Made by a program: the position numbers and the translations under genes. The notes under the pieces are model-generated. The model saw only the letters and a list, made by a program, of their open reading frames with translations. It was not told the DNA's origin and did no database searches. From an uncultured Fidelibacterota bacterium (GTDB lineage Bacteria; Fidelibacterota; Marinisomatia; Marinisomatales; TCS55): a stretch of DNA of 42,712 nt. Below, one piece after another: positions 17,717 through 26,341 of the stretch (within the stretch, counting starts at the first letter, position 1; the number at the start of each line of letters is the position of its first letter). The stretch is taken from contig CAJVYU010000013.1 in assembly GCA_913009735.1 (NCBI GenBank), forward strand, positions 1 through 42,712, read 5' to 3'.

Positions 17717-18429
17717 AAACGTTAATCATTTCACCAACATATAACGAAAGCAAAAACATAGCTGATTTAATTAAGCATGTATTCTCTCTAAATGAAAATT
17801 ATCATTTACTCATCATAGATGATAATTCACCCGATGGGACTGCAGGTCTCGTAGAAGGATTCCAGAAACGATATACTAATCTTCATTTAAAAAAACGTCC
17901 GGGGAAAGCAGGCTTGGGTACAGCTTACTGCTATGGTTTTAAATGGGCATTGGAACGCGAATATGAGGTGATTGTACAAATGGATGCTGACGGCTCTCAC
18001 GATGCCAATGAAATTCCGGAAATGGTCCGTCTTCTAAAGGAAAATGATGTGATTATTGGCAGTCGATATGTTCATGGTGTAAGTGTAGTCAATTGGCCAA
18101 TTCGAAGATTGATTTTGAGTTATGGCGCAAATCTCTACTCTAGAATTGTAACCGGTTTACCCGTTAAAGATGCCACCGGTGGGTTCAAAGTATGGAAGCG
18201 GGAAGTGTTAAAAAGCATTGACCTCGATTCAATCCGGTCACAAGGTTATTCGTTTCAGATTGAAATGAACTTCCGTGCCTGGCAAAAAGGGTATAAAATC
18301 GGCGAACATCCCATTATTTTTATCGATCGCACAGTCGGAGAGTCTAAAATGTCCAAGGCGATTATGGTTGAAGCTATATTTATGGTGTGGCGTTTACGAA
18401 TTTGGAAAATCTTTGGATGGCATAAATAA
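17713..18429 (+). CDS. Polyprenol-phosphate mannosyl/glycosyl transferase (DPM1-like GT2)
   Basis: A 238-residue GT-A enzyme, family GT2. ISPTYNESKNI at the N-terminus, LLIIDDNSPDGTAGLVE, KAGLGTAYCYGFKWAL, QMDADGSHDANEIPEM (DxD metal site), IIGSRYVHG and DATGGFKVWKREVL are the standard landmarks of dolichol/polyprenol-phosphate mannose synthases. There is no C-terminal membrane domain, so it is the soluble or peripheral type. It would load a sugar onto undecaprenyl phosphate at the inner face of the membrane. It overlaps the previous gene by 4 bp and is one base from the next. Confidence 0.9.
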   Translation: MKTLIISPTYNESKNIADLIKHVFSLNENYHLLIIDDNSPDGTAGLVEGFQKRYTNLHLKKRPGKAGLGTAYCYGFKWALEREYEVIVQMDADGSHDANEIPEMVRLLKENDVIIGSRYVHGVSVVNWPIRRLILSYGANLYSRIVTGLPVKDATGGFKVWKREVLKSIDLDSIRSQGYSFQIEMNFRAWQKGYKIGEHPIIFIDRTVGESKMSKAIMVEAIFMVWRLRIWKIFGWHK

Positions 18430-18430
18430 A

Positions 18431-20479
18431 ATGTTAAAAAAAGTTTCTGTACTGATTGTCAGTTATAACGTCAAAAATTATGTGGATCACGCCATTGATT
18501 CCCTGCTGCGCTCCGATTATACTAATATCGAAATTGTGGTTGTTGACAATCAATCTTTTGATGGAACGGTTGAACACATTCGAAGCAGATTCACCGAAGT
18601 CAAGTTAATTGCCAATAAACAAAACGTTGGTTTTGGGACAGCAGTAAACCAGGCCGCCGAAGCTGCAGACGGAGATTACTTACTTATTATTAATCCAGAC
18701 ACTGTTGTTCAGGAAAATACAATTTCTACATTTGTTCATTACCAGGAAAATCATGAAGACGTTGGTATGATCGGACCTAAAATTCTCAACGCGGATGGAA
18801 CCCTCCAACCAGCTTGTAAGCGGTCATTTCCCACGTTTCGTGTTGCGATACCAAAAATATTGGGATTGGATAAACTATTTCCTAAATCAAAATGGGCTGG
18901 AAAATATAATTTAACATATCTGGATCCGGATGAAACCAATGCAGTGGATGCCATTAGCGGTTCATGTATGTTTTTAAAAAGTGAGCTGTTTCAGGAATTA
19001 AATGGTTTTGATGAACGGTTTTTTATGTTCGGTGAGGATTTGGATTTATGTTATCGAATCTGGCAAAAAGGATTTGAAATCCATTACGTTCCGGAAACGC
19101 AAATTGTCCATTACCAAGGTGAGTCGGTTAAATCCGCTCCCTTTGACAGCATTAATGCATTTTACAATGCTATGATCATCTTTGCTGGAAAGCACTTCTC
19201 AACCGGCACAGGATTATTAACAAAATTGGCCATCAGGACGGGCATTCTATTGAGAAAAACCGTTACATTGTTAGGGGAAATGCGGTCGCAAATAATATCG
19301 ATAATTCTTGATGCAATCGTTGTAACCGCTGCATTTTTGATTGCCATTCCATTCCGATTTGATCATTTTGAACCTGTCGTATTGAGTAAGGGGCTTGTGC
19401 CAATTGTGTATATCGTATTCTGGATCGCGGTGGGTTCTTTATTTCAACTGTATTCCAGATATATTTTATCCTATACTCGTGCAGTTTTGTCATCATTAAC
19501 AGGCTTTTTCATGGCAGTAGCATTTACCTATTTTTTCAAGCAGTACGCATTTTCACGTTTGGTCATTATTTTAGCCACAGTCATTATCACGATCTTTATC
19601 CCAGGATGGAGAGTGTTAGTTCATTATCTCATGTCCCGTGGATATTTTCGCCCCATAAAGGATAAGCACAATATTCTTTTCACTCGCAAAACATTGGTTG
19701 TCGGTTCGGAAAATGAGGGTATTCGTATTGCTAATCATCTATTAAAGCGATTTGATACCGGACTTGATGTCGTTGGATTTGTTGATAAACATCTCCGAAA
19801 CGATAAATTGCCATTACCATTTTTGGGCAGAATTCAAGATTTAAAAGGAATCGTGAAGACCCAGGCTATCCGCGAACTCATTTTTTCCAATGCGGCATTT
19901 ACCAATGAAGAGATTTTAAAAATCATGGATGAAACGAAAGAAATGAGGTTGATGTATAGAATGGTTCCAAGGCATCAGGACATTTTACTTGGGAAAGCAT
20001 CCATCGAGGAAATTGGTGAATATTCATTTGTAAATATTGAGTATACTCTTTTTCATAGGCTGCACGCAATCTCGAAACGGCTTTTTGACACGGTAATTTC
20101 AACAATTTTATTCATTTTATTCTTACCGGTATTTATTATCAGGAGTTTGGGGGGATTACCGCAAAAAGTGGAATTCTGGGGTCAGGATAGTACAACATTT
20201 CATGGATACATATATGAGAGCAAAAATGGCTTTATCAGGGACTTACCATTATTGCTGTCAATTATTTTTGGAAAAATGAGTTTAGTGGGTTCATCCTTAA
20301 TTTCAACTACAGAAAAAGACCCTCAACTTATTTGCTCTCCAGGACTTGCTGGCCTTGAACAGCTTAGGAATGTTAAATTTTCAGACCAAGACAGGCGGTT
20401 GCTCGATCATTATTATGTTCAAAATCAAAGCCTGACTTTTGATATAGAAATATTAGTTAAAACAGTATTCAACGGATAA
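18431..20479 (+). CDS. Fusion: GT2 rhamnosyltransferase-like domain plus degenerate polyprenyl glycosylphosphotransferase
   Basis: 682 residues from ATG 18431; a longer frame from 18275 overlaps the upstream gene. Residues 1-250 form a WbbL/RfbF-like GT2 domain: VLIVSYNVKNYV, VVVDNQSFDGTVE, NVGFGTAVNQA, INPDTVV, GSCMFLKSELF and FGEDLDLCYRIW. After residue ~300 come four or so transmembrane helices and a Rossmann domain (KTLVVGSENEGIRIANHLL at about 420), as in WcaJ/WbaP-type proteins. A PF02397-like domain begins at KRLFD (549). Its catalytic Asp-Glu in the usual DELPQL appears as R603-D604 in IRDLPLL, and the KFRSM motif is not recognisable, so phosphosugar transfer is doubtful. It overlaps accA by one base. 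Confidence 0.82.
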   Translation: MLKKVSVLIVSYNVKNYVDHAIDSLLRSDYTNIEIVVVDNQSFDGTVEHIRSRFTEVKLIANKQNVGFGTAVNQAAEAADGDYLLIINPDTVVQENTISTFVHYQENHEDVGMIGPKILNADGTLQPACKRSFPTFRVAIPKILGLDKLFPKSKWAGKYNLTYLDPDETNAVDAISGSCMFLKSELFQELNGFDERFFMFGEDLDLCYRIWQKGFEIHYVPETQIVHYQGESVKSAPFDSINAFYNAMIIFAGKHFSTGTGLLTKLAIRTGILLRKTVTLLGEMRSQIISIILDAIVVTAAFLIAIPFRFDHFEPVVLSKGLVPIVYIVFWIAVGSLFQLYSRYILSYTRAVLSSLTGFFMAVAFTYFFKQYAFSRLVIILATVIITIFIPGWRVLVHYLMSRGYFRPIKDKHNILFTRKTLVVGSENEGIRIANHLLKRFDTGLDVVGFVDKHLRNDKLPLPFLGRIQDLKGIVKTQAIRELIFSNAAFTNEEILKIMDETKEMRLMYRMVPRHQDILLGKASIEEIGEYSFVNIEYTLFHRLHAISKRLFDTVISTILFILFLPVFIIRSLGGLPQKVEFWGQDSTTFHGYIYESKNGFIRDLPLLLSIIFGKMSLVGSSLISTTEKDPQLICSPGLAGLEQLRNVKFSDQDRRLLDHYYVQNQSLTFDIEILVKTVFNG

Positions 20480-21435
20480 TGGCAGAATATTACTTAGAAT
20501 TTGAAAAATCCTTAAAGGGAATCGATGAACAAATCCTGGAATTAGAAACGGGAGATGATTCCAATATCAATCGAACAAAAATTGATGAACTGAAGAAAAA
20601 ACGGGACAAAGAACTGAAAAAGATCTTTTCCGGTATGTCTCGTTGGGAAAAAGTCCAACTGGCACGACATCCAAAACGACCTTTTAGCTTGGATTATATT
20701 ATGTCTATGGCACCCGATTTCATTGAACTTCATGGAGACCGATATTTTTCCGATGATTCGGCAATGATAGGCGGGTTGGGTTCTATCGATGGTCAAAGTG
20801 TCATGTTCATCGGGCAGCAAAAAGGCAGAAATACCAATGAAAATATTTATCGTAATTTTGGTATGATGCGTCCGGAAGGTTATCGAAAGGCATTACGGTT
20901 AATGAAATTAGCCGAAAAATTTAATGTCCCTGTGGTCTCTCTGATTGACACTCCCGGAGCCTATCCCGGAATTGGTGCTGAAGAAAGGGGGCAAGGCGAA
21001 GCAATTGCAAAAAATTTACTGGAAATGGCACGTCTTCAAGTTCCGATTTTAGCGATCGTCATTGGAGAAGGTGCCAGCGGTGGAGCCATGGGTATTGGTG
21101 TCTGCGATAAAATGATTATGCTGGAAAACACGTGGTTTTCCGTTATAAGTCCTGAAGGATGTGCGTCCATTTTATGGAGGGATGCATCTTTGGCTCCAAA
21201 AGCGGCTGATGCGATGAAAGTTATTCCAAATGATCTTCTGGAAATGGGTATTTGTGATGAGGTGATCAAAGAACCTCTGGGTGGAGCTCATCGTAATCCT
21301 GGTGAAACAGCAACCATTCTCAAAAACGTCATTTTAAAATATCTAAAAGAACTACTAACAATTGATCCGGATACATTTCTTGAAAATCGGATCAAGCGCT
21401 ACGATCAAATAGGTGTTTTTAAAGAACATTCGTGA
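20479..21435 (+). CDS. accA: Acetyl-CoA carboxylase carboxyltransferase subunit alpha
   Basis: 318 residues, normal for AccA. It pairs with AccD to transfer CO2 from carboxybiotin to acetyl-CoA, the committed step of fatty-acid synthesis. The N-terminal coiled coil (about 1-50) and the crotonase-fold core are visible: ARHPKRPFSLDYI, ELHGDRYFSDD, GQQKGRNTNENIYRNFGM, SLIDTPGAYPGIGAEERGQ, IGEGASGGAMGIG and SPEGCASILWRD. All are highly conserved. The start (TAATG) overlaps the stop of the glycosyltransferase fusion. The C-terminus overlaps the thioesterase gene. accD is not in the window. Confidence 0.97.
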   Translation: MAEYYLEFEKSLKGIDEQILELETGDDSNINRTKIDELKKKRDKELKKIFSGMSRWEKVQLARHPKRPFSLDYIMSMAPDFIELHGDRYFSDDSAMIGGLGSIDGQSVMFIGQQKGRNTNENIYRNFGMMRPEGYRKALRLMKLAEKFNVPVVSLIDTPGAYPGIGAEERGQGEAIAKNLLEMARLQVPILAIVIGEGASGGAMGIGVCDKMIMLENTWFSVISPEGCASILWRDASLAPKAADAMKVIPNDLLEMGICDEVIKEPLGGAHRNPGETATILKNVILKYLKELLTIDPDTFLENRIKRYDQIGVFKEHS

Positions 21436-21836
21436 CTTCATTCGATTATAAGTTGACGGTCTACTACAAAGATGTAGATCAAATGGGTATTGTATATTAT
21501 ACACGCTATCTGGAATATTTTGAAGCTGCCAGGACAGAGATGCTCAAATCAATCGGCATCATTGTTACTGAAATTGAAAAGGAAGGATTTTATCTACCGG
21601 TGGTGTCTGCACATTCCGATTACAAAAAGGGTGCACATTTTGAAGACGAACTAATCGTTAAAACATCGATTAATACAATGCCGAAAGCTCGACTTAAAAT
21701 TGATTATGTGATCATGAGAGGAAATGATATATTAGTTGAAGGATATACAGTTCACGGATTTACAAACCATGATGGCAAACCAAAACGTCCGCCGAAATCA
21801 TTTATAAATACACTTTCTCCGTTCTTTAAAAAATAA
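21432..21836 (+). CDS. YbgC/FadM-like acyl-CoA thioesterase (4HBT hot-dog fold)
   Basis: 134 residues starting with GTG at 21432, which overlaps the accA stop (GTGA). The hot-dog thioesterase signature is clear: YYKDVDQMGIVYYTRYLEYF followed by EAARTEML. The Asp of DQMGIVYY corresponds to the catalytic Asp of 4-hydroxybenzoyl-CoA thioesterases. The rest (HSDYKKGAHFEDELIV, KIDYVIMRG, VEGYTVHGFTN) completes one hot-dog domain. Translational coupling to AccA fits a role in acyl-CoA turnover or envelope lipid metabolism. The exact substrate is unknown. Confidence 0.9.
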   Translation: MTSFDYKLTVYYKDVDQMGIVYYTRYLEYFEAARTEMLKSIGIIVTEIEKEGFYLPVVSAHSDYKKGAHFEDELIVKTSINTMPKARLKIDYVIMRGNDILVEGYTVHGFTNHDGKPKRPPKSFINTLSPFFKK

Positions 21837-22276
21837 TAGCTCTATTCCACAAATCAGTTGTTTTAAGCCATGTTTAGTAAAGAATTAATATATTGATATA
21901 CAACACCAAATTACAAAACAAAAAAACTGTCATTACGAGAATCCGCATCAGCGGAGGCGAAGTAATCTCCTTCCATTGACAAACAAAATTTCCCGATGTC
22001 AACATACCCGAGGAGATAGCTTCTCCCGACACTCCGTGTACGGGCTCGCTATGACAGGTTTAGTGTTTTTGGCAATGTTCAGTAAACTAACTGAACTAGT
22101 GTAATGTCAAGCCTGTATTAGCGCAACCAAGTCTTGCTCTTTTTGCCGCTTACTTCGTTGAATATTTTAACCATGGCTCATGCTATGCTGAAAATATTCG
22201 CTTTGTTATCGATAAAAATTTCTGCGACTTTTTGCACACGACACTAGGATTGCATTGATTTTTTTATATTTATGAA
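21837..22276. repeat. 440 bp gene-free stretch with at least three inverted-repeat elements
   Basis: At 21927-22057 a 131 bp element has ends CTGTCATTACGAG and CTCGCTATGACAG, related to 1669-1762. At 22077-22096 a small hairpin reads GTTCAGT-AAACTA-ACTGAAC. At 22096-22247 another element is bounded by CTAGTGT and ACACTAG, with an inner hairpin GAATATTTT/GAAAATATTC around 22159-22202. The stretch lies between convergent genes (thioesterase + and rraB -). I see no T-rich terminator hairpin. Confidence 0.75.
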
Positions 22277-22603
22277 TTATTGAATAATTTCAGTTTCCCA
22301 ACCATCGTAATTCCCTCCAAGTTCTTCTGCGATATTTTCCAGCCAATTCCGCAAATCAGATAATTCCGCATATTCAGGGATCATGGTTTTGGTTGCTAAA
22401 CACAGCCATTGGTTTTTTGAGGAAGCGGCAGGGGAAATATCGACATCAAACCCGTCTTTTTCTAATACGCCCTTGGCAAGTTCAGCTCCTTTTCTATGTG
22501 GAAAATAGAACCAGAATGAAACCGGCCGGGGTTGATTGGGGTGGTGCTCATATTGACTCCACAATTCAAGTGTCTTTTTATCCGGATCGTTGAATACTTT
22601 CAT
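22277..22603 (-). CDS. rraB: RraB-family protein (regulator of ribonuclease E activity B-like)
   Basis: A 108-residue protein. It shows the RraB domain pattern: SFWFYFPHRKGAELAKGVLE, GFDVDISPA, QWLCLATKTMIPEYAEL and a C-terminal GGNYDGWETEI. In gamma-proteobacteria RraB binds and inhibits RNase E. Single-domain RraB-like proteins occur widely without RNase E, so the partner here is unknown. It lies 37 bp after asnA on the same strand and is probably cotranscribed with it. Confidence 0.85.
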   Translation of the reverse strand: MKVFNDPDKKTLELWSQYEHHPNQPRPVSFWFYFPHRKGAELAKGVLEKDGFDVDISPAASSKNQWLCLATKTMIPEYAELSDLRNWLENIAEELGGNYDGWETEIIQ

Positions 22604-22640
22604 CGTATTGAGAGTAGTATGTGTCTGTTAAAATATATTT

Positions 22641-23768
22641 TTATTCTAATACATGAATATTATTAGCAGAACATATTTCTTTCAGAATTTTCGGCCATAC
22701 CGATACACTGACTTCACCAAGATGGGCCTTTCTCAACAAGTACATAAACGTCCTGGATTGTCCAATTCCGCCTCCAATTGACAGGGGTATTTCATCGTTA
22801 AGTATGGCTTGGTGATATGGAAGGGTAAGATTGTCTTCCTGGCCTGATATTTTCATTTGTTTGACAAGTGTATCTTTCGTGACACGAATACCCATAGACG
22901 TCAGTTCATGGCGTCTTTTTGTAACAGGATTCCATACGAGAATATCACCGTTCAAACCGTGTGTTTTAAGCCCTTTATTGGTGCCTGTTTCTGTTATCCA
23001 ATCGTCATAATCGGCTGCACGCATTTCATGGGGAAATCCATCTTTTAATACCGAACCGATTCCGATGATAAAAACAGCAGGATAATCCTGGATTATTTTT
23101 GTTTCCCGTTGTTTTCTGGGAAGATCAGGATACAACTCCAATATTTCTTCGGCATGGATAAACGTTAATTCTTCCGGGATATCCATGTATTGATCCGTTT
23201 TTAATTGAGGGAATCGTTCTTGAGCGTACAAGCCCGCATCATAAATCACTTTCCATATATTTTTCACTGTTTCCTTCAAATAATCCAATGTGCGATCGTT
23301 TTCTGTTATGACTTTTTCCCAATCCCATTGGTCTACATAGGAACTATGATCGTGATCCAGGAAATAATCTTTGCGAACTGCCTTCATATCTGTACACAAA
23401 CCTTCACCCGCGTTGCAGCCAAATTGTTTTAGTGCCATTCGTTTCCATTTCGTAGCAGCCTGGACTACTTGTGCCTGAATTGGTTTTTCCAACCCTAAAC
23501 CGCAGGAAAATTCAATCGGTGTCCTGGAACCGTCTCTATCCAGCATATCATTTACCCCGCTATCCCGATCAACGATTAGCGGTACTTGTACCATTTGCAT
23601 GTTTAATGCTTTACAGAGATTTTCCTCTATGTAGTTTTTAATCGCAAACACAGCACGCATAGTATCCATTGGTGTCAATAAAGATGTGTAGTTTTGCGGA
23701 AGTTGTTCTGCTATTTCGTCATAGTTGCCGATACCCGGTCCAGCCAGGTCTGCTTGTTTGTTTCCCAT
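22641..23768 (-). CDS. asnA: Aspartate-ammonia ligase (asparagine synthetase A)
   Basis: 375 residues, a little longer than the ~330 of E. coli AsnA, with extra length at the N-terminus. The enzyme makes asparagine from aspartate, ammonia and ATP in the cytoplasm and is related to class II aminoacyl-tRNA synthetases. Matching segments are VPLIVDRDSGVNDMLDRDGS, PIEFSCGLGLEKPIQAQVV, KWKRMALKQFG, DMKAVRKDYFLDHDHSSYVDQ, FIIGIGSVLKDG and IPLSIGGGIGQSRTFMYLL. All active-site regions look intact. It probably forms a two-gene unit with the downstream RraB gene. Confidence 0.95.
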   Translation of the reverse strand: MGNKQADLAGPGIGNYDEIAEQLPQNYTSLLTPMDTMRAVFAIKNYIEENLCKALNMQMVQVPLIVDRDSGVNDMLDRDGSRTPIEFSCGLGLEKPIQAQVVQAATKWKRMALKQFGCNAGEGLCTDMKAVRKDYFLDHDHSSYVDQWDWEKVITENDRTLDYLKETVKNIWKVIYDAGLYAQERFPQLKTDQYMDIPEELTFIHAEEILELYPDLPRKQRETKIIQDYPAVFIIGIGSVLKDGFPHEMRAADYDDWITETGTNKGLKTHGLNGDILVWNPVTKRRHELTSMGIRVTKDTLVKQMKISGQEDNLTLPYHQAILNDEIPLSIGGGIGQSRTFMYLLRKAHLGEVSVSVWPKILKEICSANNIHVLE

Positions 23769-23820
23769 GATTTTCCTTCCAATCGAATGATTAAAAAAGT
23801 TACATAATTGATTTTATAAT

Positions 23821-24414
23821 TTAACCGAAGGTAAATCCTTCAGGCAATTCCGATTCATCCGTGCCAGCAGGTACCCATGACAGGTCCAGAATAGTGTAAG
23901 TGGGGTTGACTGTATTGAAAATGGGTACAACTTTCATTCCTATTTTCGGTTCTCCAATCGCCAGATTTCCCATCAGTATTGTCGGGACTCCTTCAAATTC
24001 AACATTCACAAAACGTATAGGTTTTGGCAGTGTATTAAATGCACCGGTTCGTTCGGTGATCATAAAGGTATGTACAGTGGCACCTTTTTGCGCTGTTCCA
24101 GTCATATCGACAATTTCGTTTTTGCTCAAACAGTCAGGGCAATGGATACGAAATGGGATAAAAATGGAACCATTAGCGTCACAATCAGGATTAATACAGC
24201 GTGTTCCCAAAAGTTTTCCTTTTCCCAATCCTTCAAAGAAAGGCGCTTCGCCGCCGTACATATGAACATGGGTTACATCCCGGGGATTAGTGACACCCAT
24301 AAGTTTACCGTCTTCATTACGAATAGGATTATTTGGATATGCATAATGGAATTTTCCATTAAAGCGATATCGTCCGTTTTCTACTCTTACAGTACCACGA
24401 TTTTCGATATTCAT
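23821..24414 (-). CDS. DUF35 OB-fold zinc-ribbon protein, thiolase partner
   Basis: About 197 residues from the ATG at 24412-24414, which has GGAG at proper spacing; an ATG ten residues upstream is less likely. The rubredoxin-like zinc ribbon is C-x4-C then C-x2-C (RCINPDC, HCPDC). The following OB fold includes VHTFMITERTG, PIRFVNVEFEGVPTILMGNL and IGMKVVPIF. DUF35 proteins (ChsH2-like) bind acyl-CoA and pair with thiolase-like enzymes. The thiolase at 24926-26341 lies just upstream on the same strand and is the obvious partner. The two are now separated by an inserted GxxExxY unit. Confidence 0.88.
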   Translation of the reverse strand: MNIENRGTVRVENGRYRFNGKFHYAYPNNPIRNEDGKLMGVTNPRDVTHVHMYGGEAPFFEGLGKGKLLGTRCINPDCDANGSIFIPFRIHCPDCLSKNEIVDMTGTAQKGATVHTFMITERTGAFNTLPKPIRFVNVEFEGVPTILMGNLAIGEPKIGMKVVPIFNTVNPTYTILDLSWVPAGTDESELPEGFTFG

Positions 24415-24432
24415 AGTATTCTCCATATTTTG

Positions 24433-24925
24433 CCGCAGATTTACACTGAAACCACGGATTTTATTAATTGTTTTTTACATTTTTGCGTGAATTATCAAAT
24501 ATCATTCTTTTGAATTGAGGTCTTGGTCCAAAATTTAACAGTAAACCAATTTCAATTTTTGTAGCTCGAAGATAGTTTAGCAATTGTGCTTCATTTTCTT
24601 TTACCAGAGTTTTTGCAGCTTTCAACTCAAGGATGACGGTATTATTTACCCACAGGTCAGCACGATAATCTCCGATTACTTTTCCCCGGAAGTAAACTTT
24701 AATCTGTTTTTCTTCTTCAACTTTTAATCCATAATCACGCAGTACAATTGCCATTGCTTTTCGGTGTACGGATTCTAGGAATCCAAATCCTAATTCGTTA
24801 TATACACCATAGAAAGCTTTAATGATTGTTTCAGTCAACTCTTTGTGTTTTAAATCAGTTTTATTTTTATTCATTATTGTTAACAGTGAAATTATTCTTC
24901 TGTGTTCATTCGTGTTAATCAGCGG
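24433..24925. mobile_element. GxxExxY unit bounded by inverted repeats, inserted in the thiolase-DUF35 operon
   Basis: The left arm CCGCAGATTTACAC (24433-24446) and right arm GTGTTAATCAGCGG (24912-24925) are inverted repeats matching at 12 of 14 positions. Further related bases continue inward (CACGGATT on the left, TTCTGTGTTCATTC on the right). The unit holds one gene, a GxxExxY protein at 24464-24874, and no transposase. The right arm abuts the thiolase stop codon at 24926. A second, decayed unit is at 41187-41417. Whether the arms are true transposon ends or repeats that accompany this gene family is not settled. Confidence 0.6.
24464..24874 (-). CDS. GxxExxY family protein (PD-(D/E)XK nuclease-like fold)
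   Basis: A 136-residue protein. The family-naming motif is GFLESVH, with His in place of the final Tyr. Further conserved parts are ELTETIIKAFYGVYNELGFG, VYFRGKVIGDYRADLWV and VILELKAAKTL (E-x-K of a PD-(D/E)XK core), then a C-terminal AQLLNYLRATKIEIGLLLNF. The usual ending, LINFNV followed by KxGIKR-like sequence, is replaced by FGPRPQFKRMIF. The biological function of the family is not known to me. Its placement between two functionally paired genes and inside inverted repeats indicates a mobile cassette. Confidence 0.85.
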   Translation of the reverse strand: MNKNKTDLKHKELTETIIKAFYGVYNELGFGFLESVHRKAMAIVLRDYGLKVEEEKQIKVYFRGKVIGDYRADLWVNNTVILELKAAKTLVKENEAQLLNYLRATKIEIGLLLNFGPRPQFKRMIFDNSRKNVKNN

Positions 24926-26341
24926 CTATATCAGTTGATGATCCGGATGGATAAGAATGGTTGCAGTTACATGAGAACCGACTCCGGCGTGACTAATAGC
25001 CAATCCACGTTTGGCATCTTCCACTTGCAAGTTAGTCCAGTCATCAGGTTTAGTTCGACCAAAGCGATCCCATTTTGATTGATCTTCGTGCATTTCTGCC
25101 CAACGTCCCCAAATGTGCTGCCCCACTTCAATGGCCTGCATAATGCCTGTTGCTCCCACGGCATGCATATTGCCGATCAATCCACCTGAAAGATTAGCAG
25201 GTAGCTTCCCGGGTTGATTTGTAAAAGGATTTGTATGATAGCAGTCTCCGGATTCCACGTATGACCTTCCTTCACCGTAAGGACGTATTCCAATATCTTC
25301 ATATGTTTGGATATCACTAATAGTAAATGCATCGTGTAGTTCCACAAGGTCGAAATCTTCAGTGGGATCAACAATACCAGCCATACCGTAACCATAATAG
25401 GCGGCCATACGAGCAGCCAAAAATCCGGTGAATCCAGGGTAACGATCCCCACCGGGGAATCTTTCACCCAAATCTGTATATTGGTCGGGTGATTCGTTCG
25501 GTAATAACGGTATCTCCATATCCCTGCGGTCAGCGACGCGTAATGTATGGCTACCGGCGGATACATAAATCAGAAGGGGATTATCGGTTAATTCAAAAGC
25601 TGTTTTTTCATCACAAAGAATCGCACAGGCTGCACCAACGCTCATCAGGCAGCAGTCAAGTGCTCGTAATGGATTGGCCACAACCGGTGAATTCAGTACA
25701 TCTTCAACGGTAATTTTCATGGGTCCCTGGGCATGAGGATTCATCCGGGCATATCCACGGTTTTTAACGGCAATTTCAGCCATAGTTCGACGAAACGATT
25801 CCTCTTCTTTGCCGAATACCTGCCAATATTTTTGAGCCATAACAGCATAATAGCCGGTATATATGTGTCCTAATGGTGTTTCCCAGTCTTTATCTGCTGC
25901 GGACGCAATGTAATGGTTGCCTTCATCGGTCGGGACTTCATCCATACGTTCCCAGCCCATGGCCAGGACACAATCAGAATATCCTGACGCAACGGCTTTG
26001 AATGCTTCCCACAGAGTTGAACCGCCGGTTGCTCCACCTGTTTTTATTCCCACATTACCTAACGGATCCAGTCCCAGGCGATCGTGAATAACCGCTTCAC
26101 CTAAAAGCTGATCACCAAAATGATCTGCAAAATGTCCGTAGTAACATGAATGAATATATTTCTTGAGTTCTGCAGGAGATTTGTCAATGAATTCTGATGC
26201 TTCTACAAACGAATCGATCACCAGTTCTTCCGTCCGTTTTTCCGGAAAGGATCGTGCAAATTTGGACATGCCACCTGTAACGAGGTAGACCGGTTGCTGC
26301 ATTTGAGGTATTTTGAGCTGACGTTCGCTAAATTTGATCAT
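24926..26341 (-). CDS. Thiolase-superfamily protein (SCP-x/Ltp2-like) lacking the nucleophilic Cys
   Basis: 471 residues. The thiolase fold is evident from TGGMSKFARSFPEKRTEELV, GYSDCVLAMGWERMDEV, ELHDAFTISDIQTYEDIG and SGGLIGNMHAVGATGIMQ. The normal nucleophile motif (N-x-x-CaTGs) reads TGGATGGS here, so the Cys is Gly103. The HxxGATG His is kept. Cys-less thiolase folds paired with DUF35 proteins include steroid side-chain retro-aldolases (Ltp2-ChsH2), so C-C lyase or another acyl-CoA reaction is more likely than classical thiolysis. A crotonase lies upstream on the same strand. Substrate unknown. Confidence 0.85.
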   Translation of the reverse strand: MIKFSERQLKIPQMQQPVYLVTGGMSKFARSFPEKRTEELVIDSFVEASEFIDKSPAELKKYIHSCYYGHFADHFGDQLLGEAVIHDRLGLDPLGNVGIKTGGATGGSTLWEAFKAVASGYSDCVLAMGWERMDEVPTDEGNHYIASAADKDWETPLGHIYTGYYAVMAQKYWQVFGKEEESFRRTMAEIAVKNRGYARMNPHAQGPMKITVEDVLNSPVVANPLRALDCCLMSVGAACAILCDEKTAFELTDNPLLIYVSAGSHTLRVADRRDMEIPLLPNESPDQYTDLGERFPGGDRYPGFTGFLAARMAAYYGYGMAGIVDPTEDFDLVELHDAFTISDIQTYEDIGIRPYGEGRSYVESGDCYHTNPFTNQPGKLPANLSGGLIGNMHAVGATGIMQAIEVGQHIWGRWAEMHEDQSKWDRFGRTKPDDWTNLQVEDAKRGLAISHAGVGSHVTATILIHPDHQLI

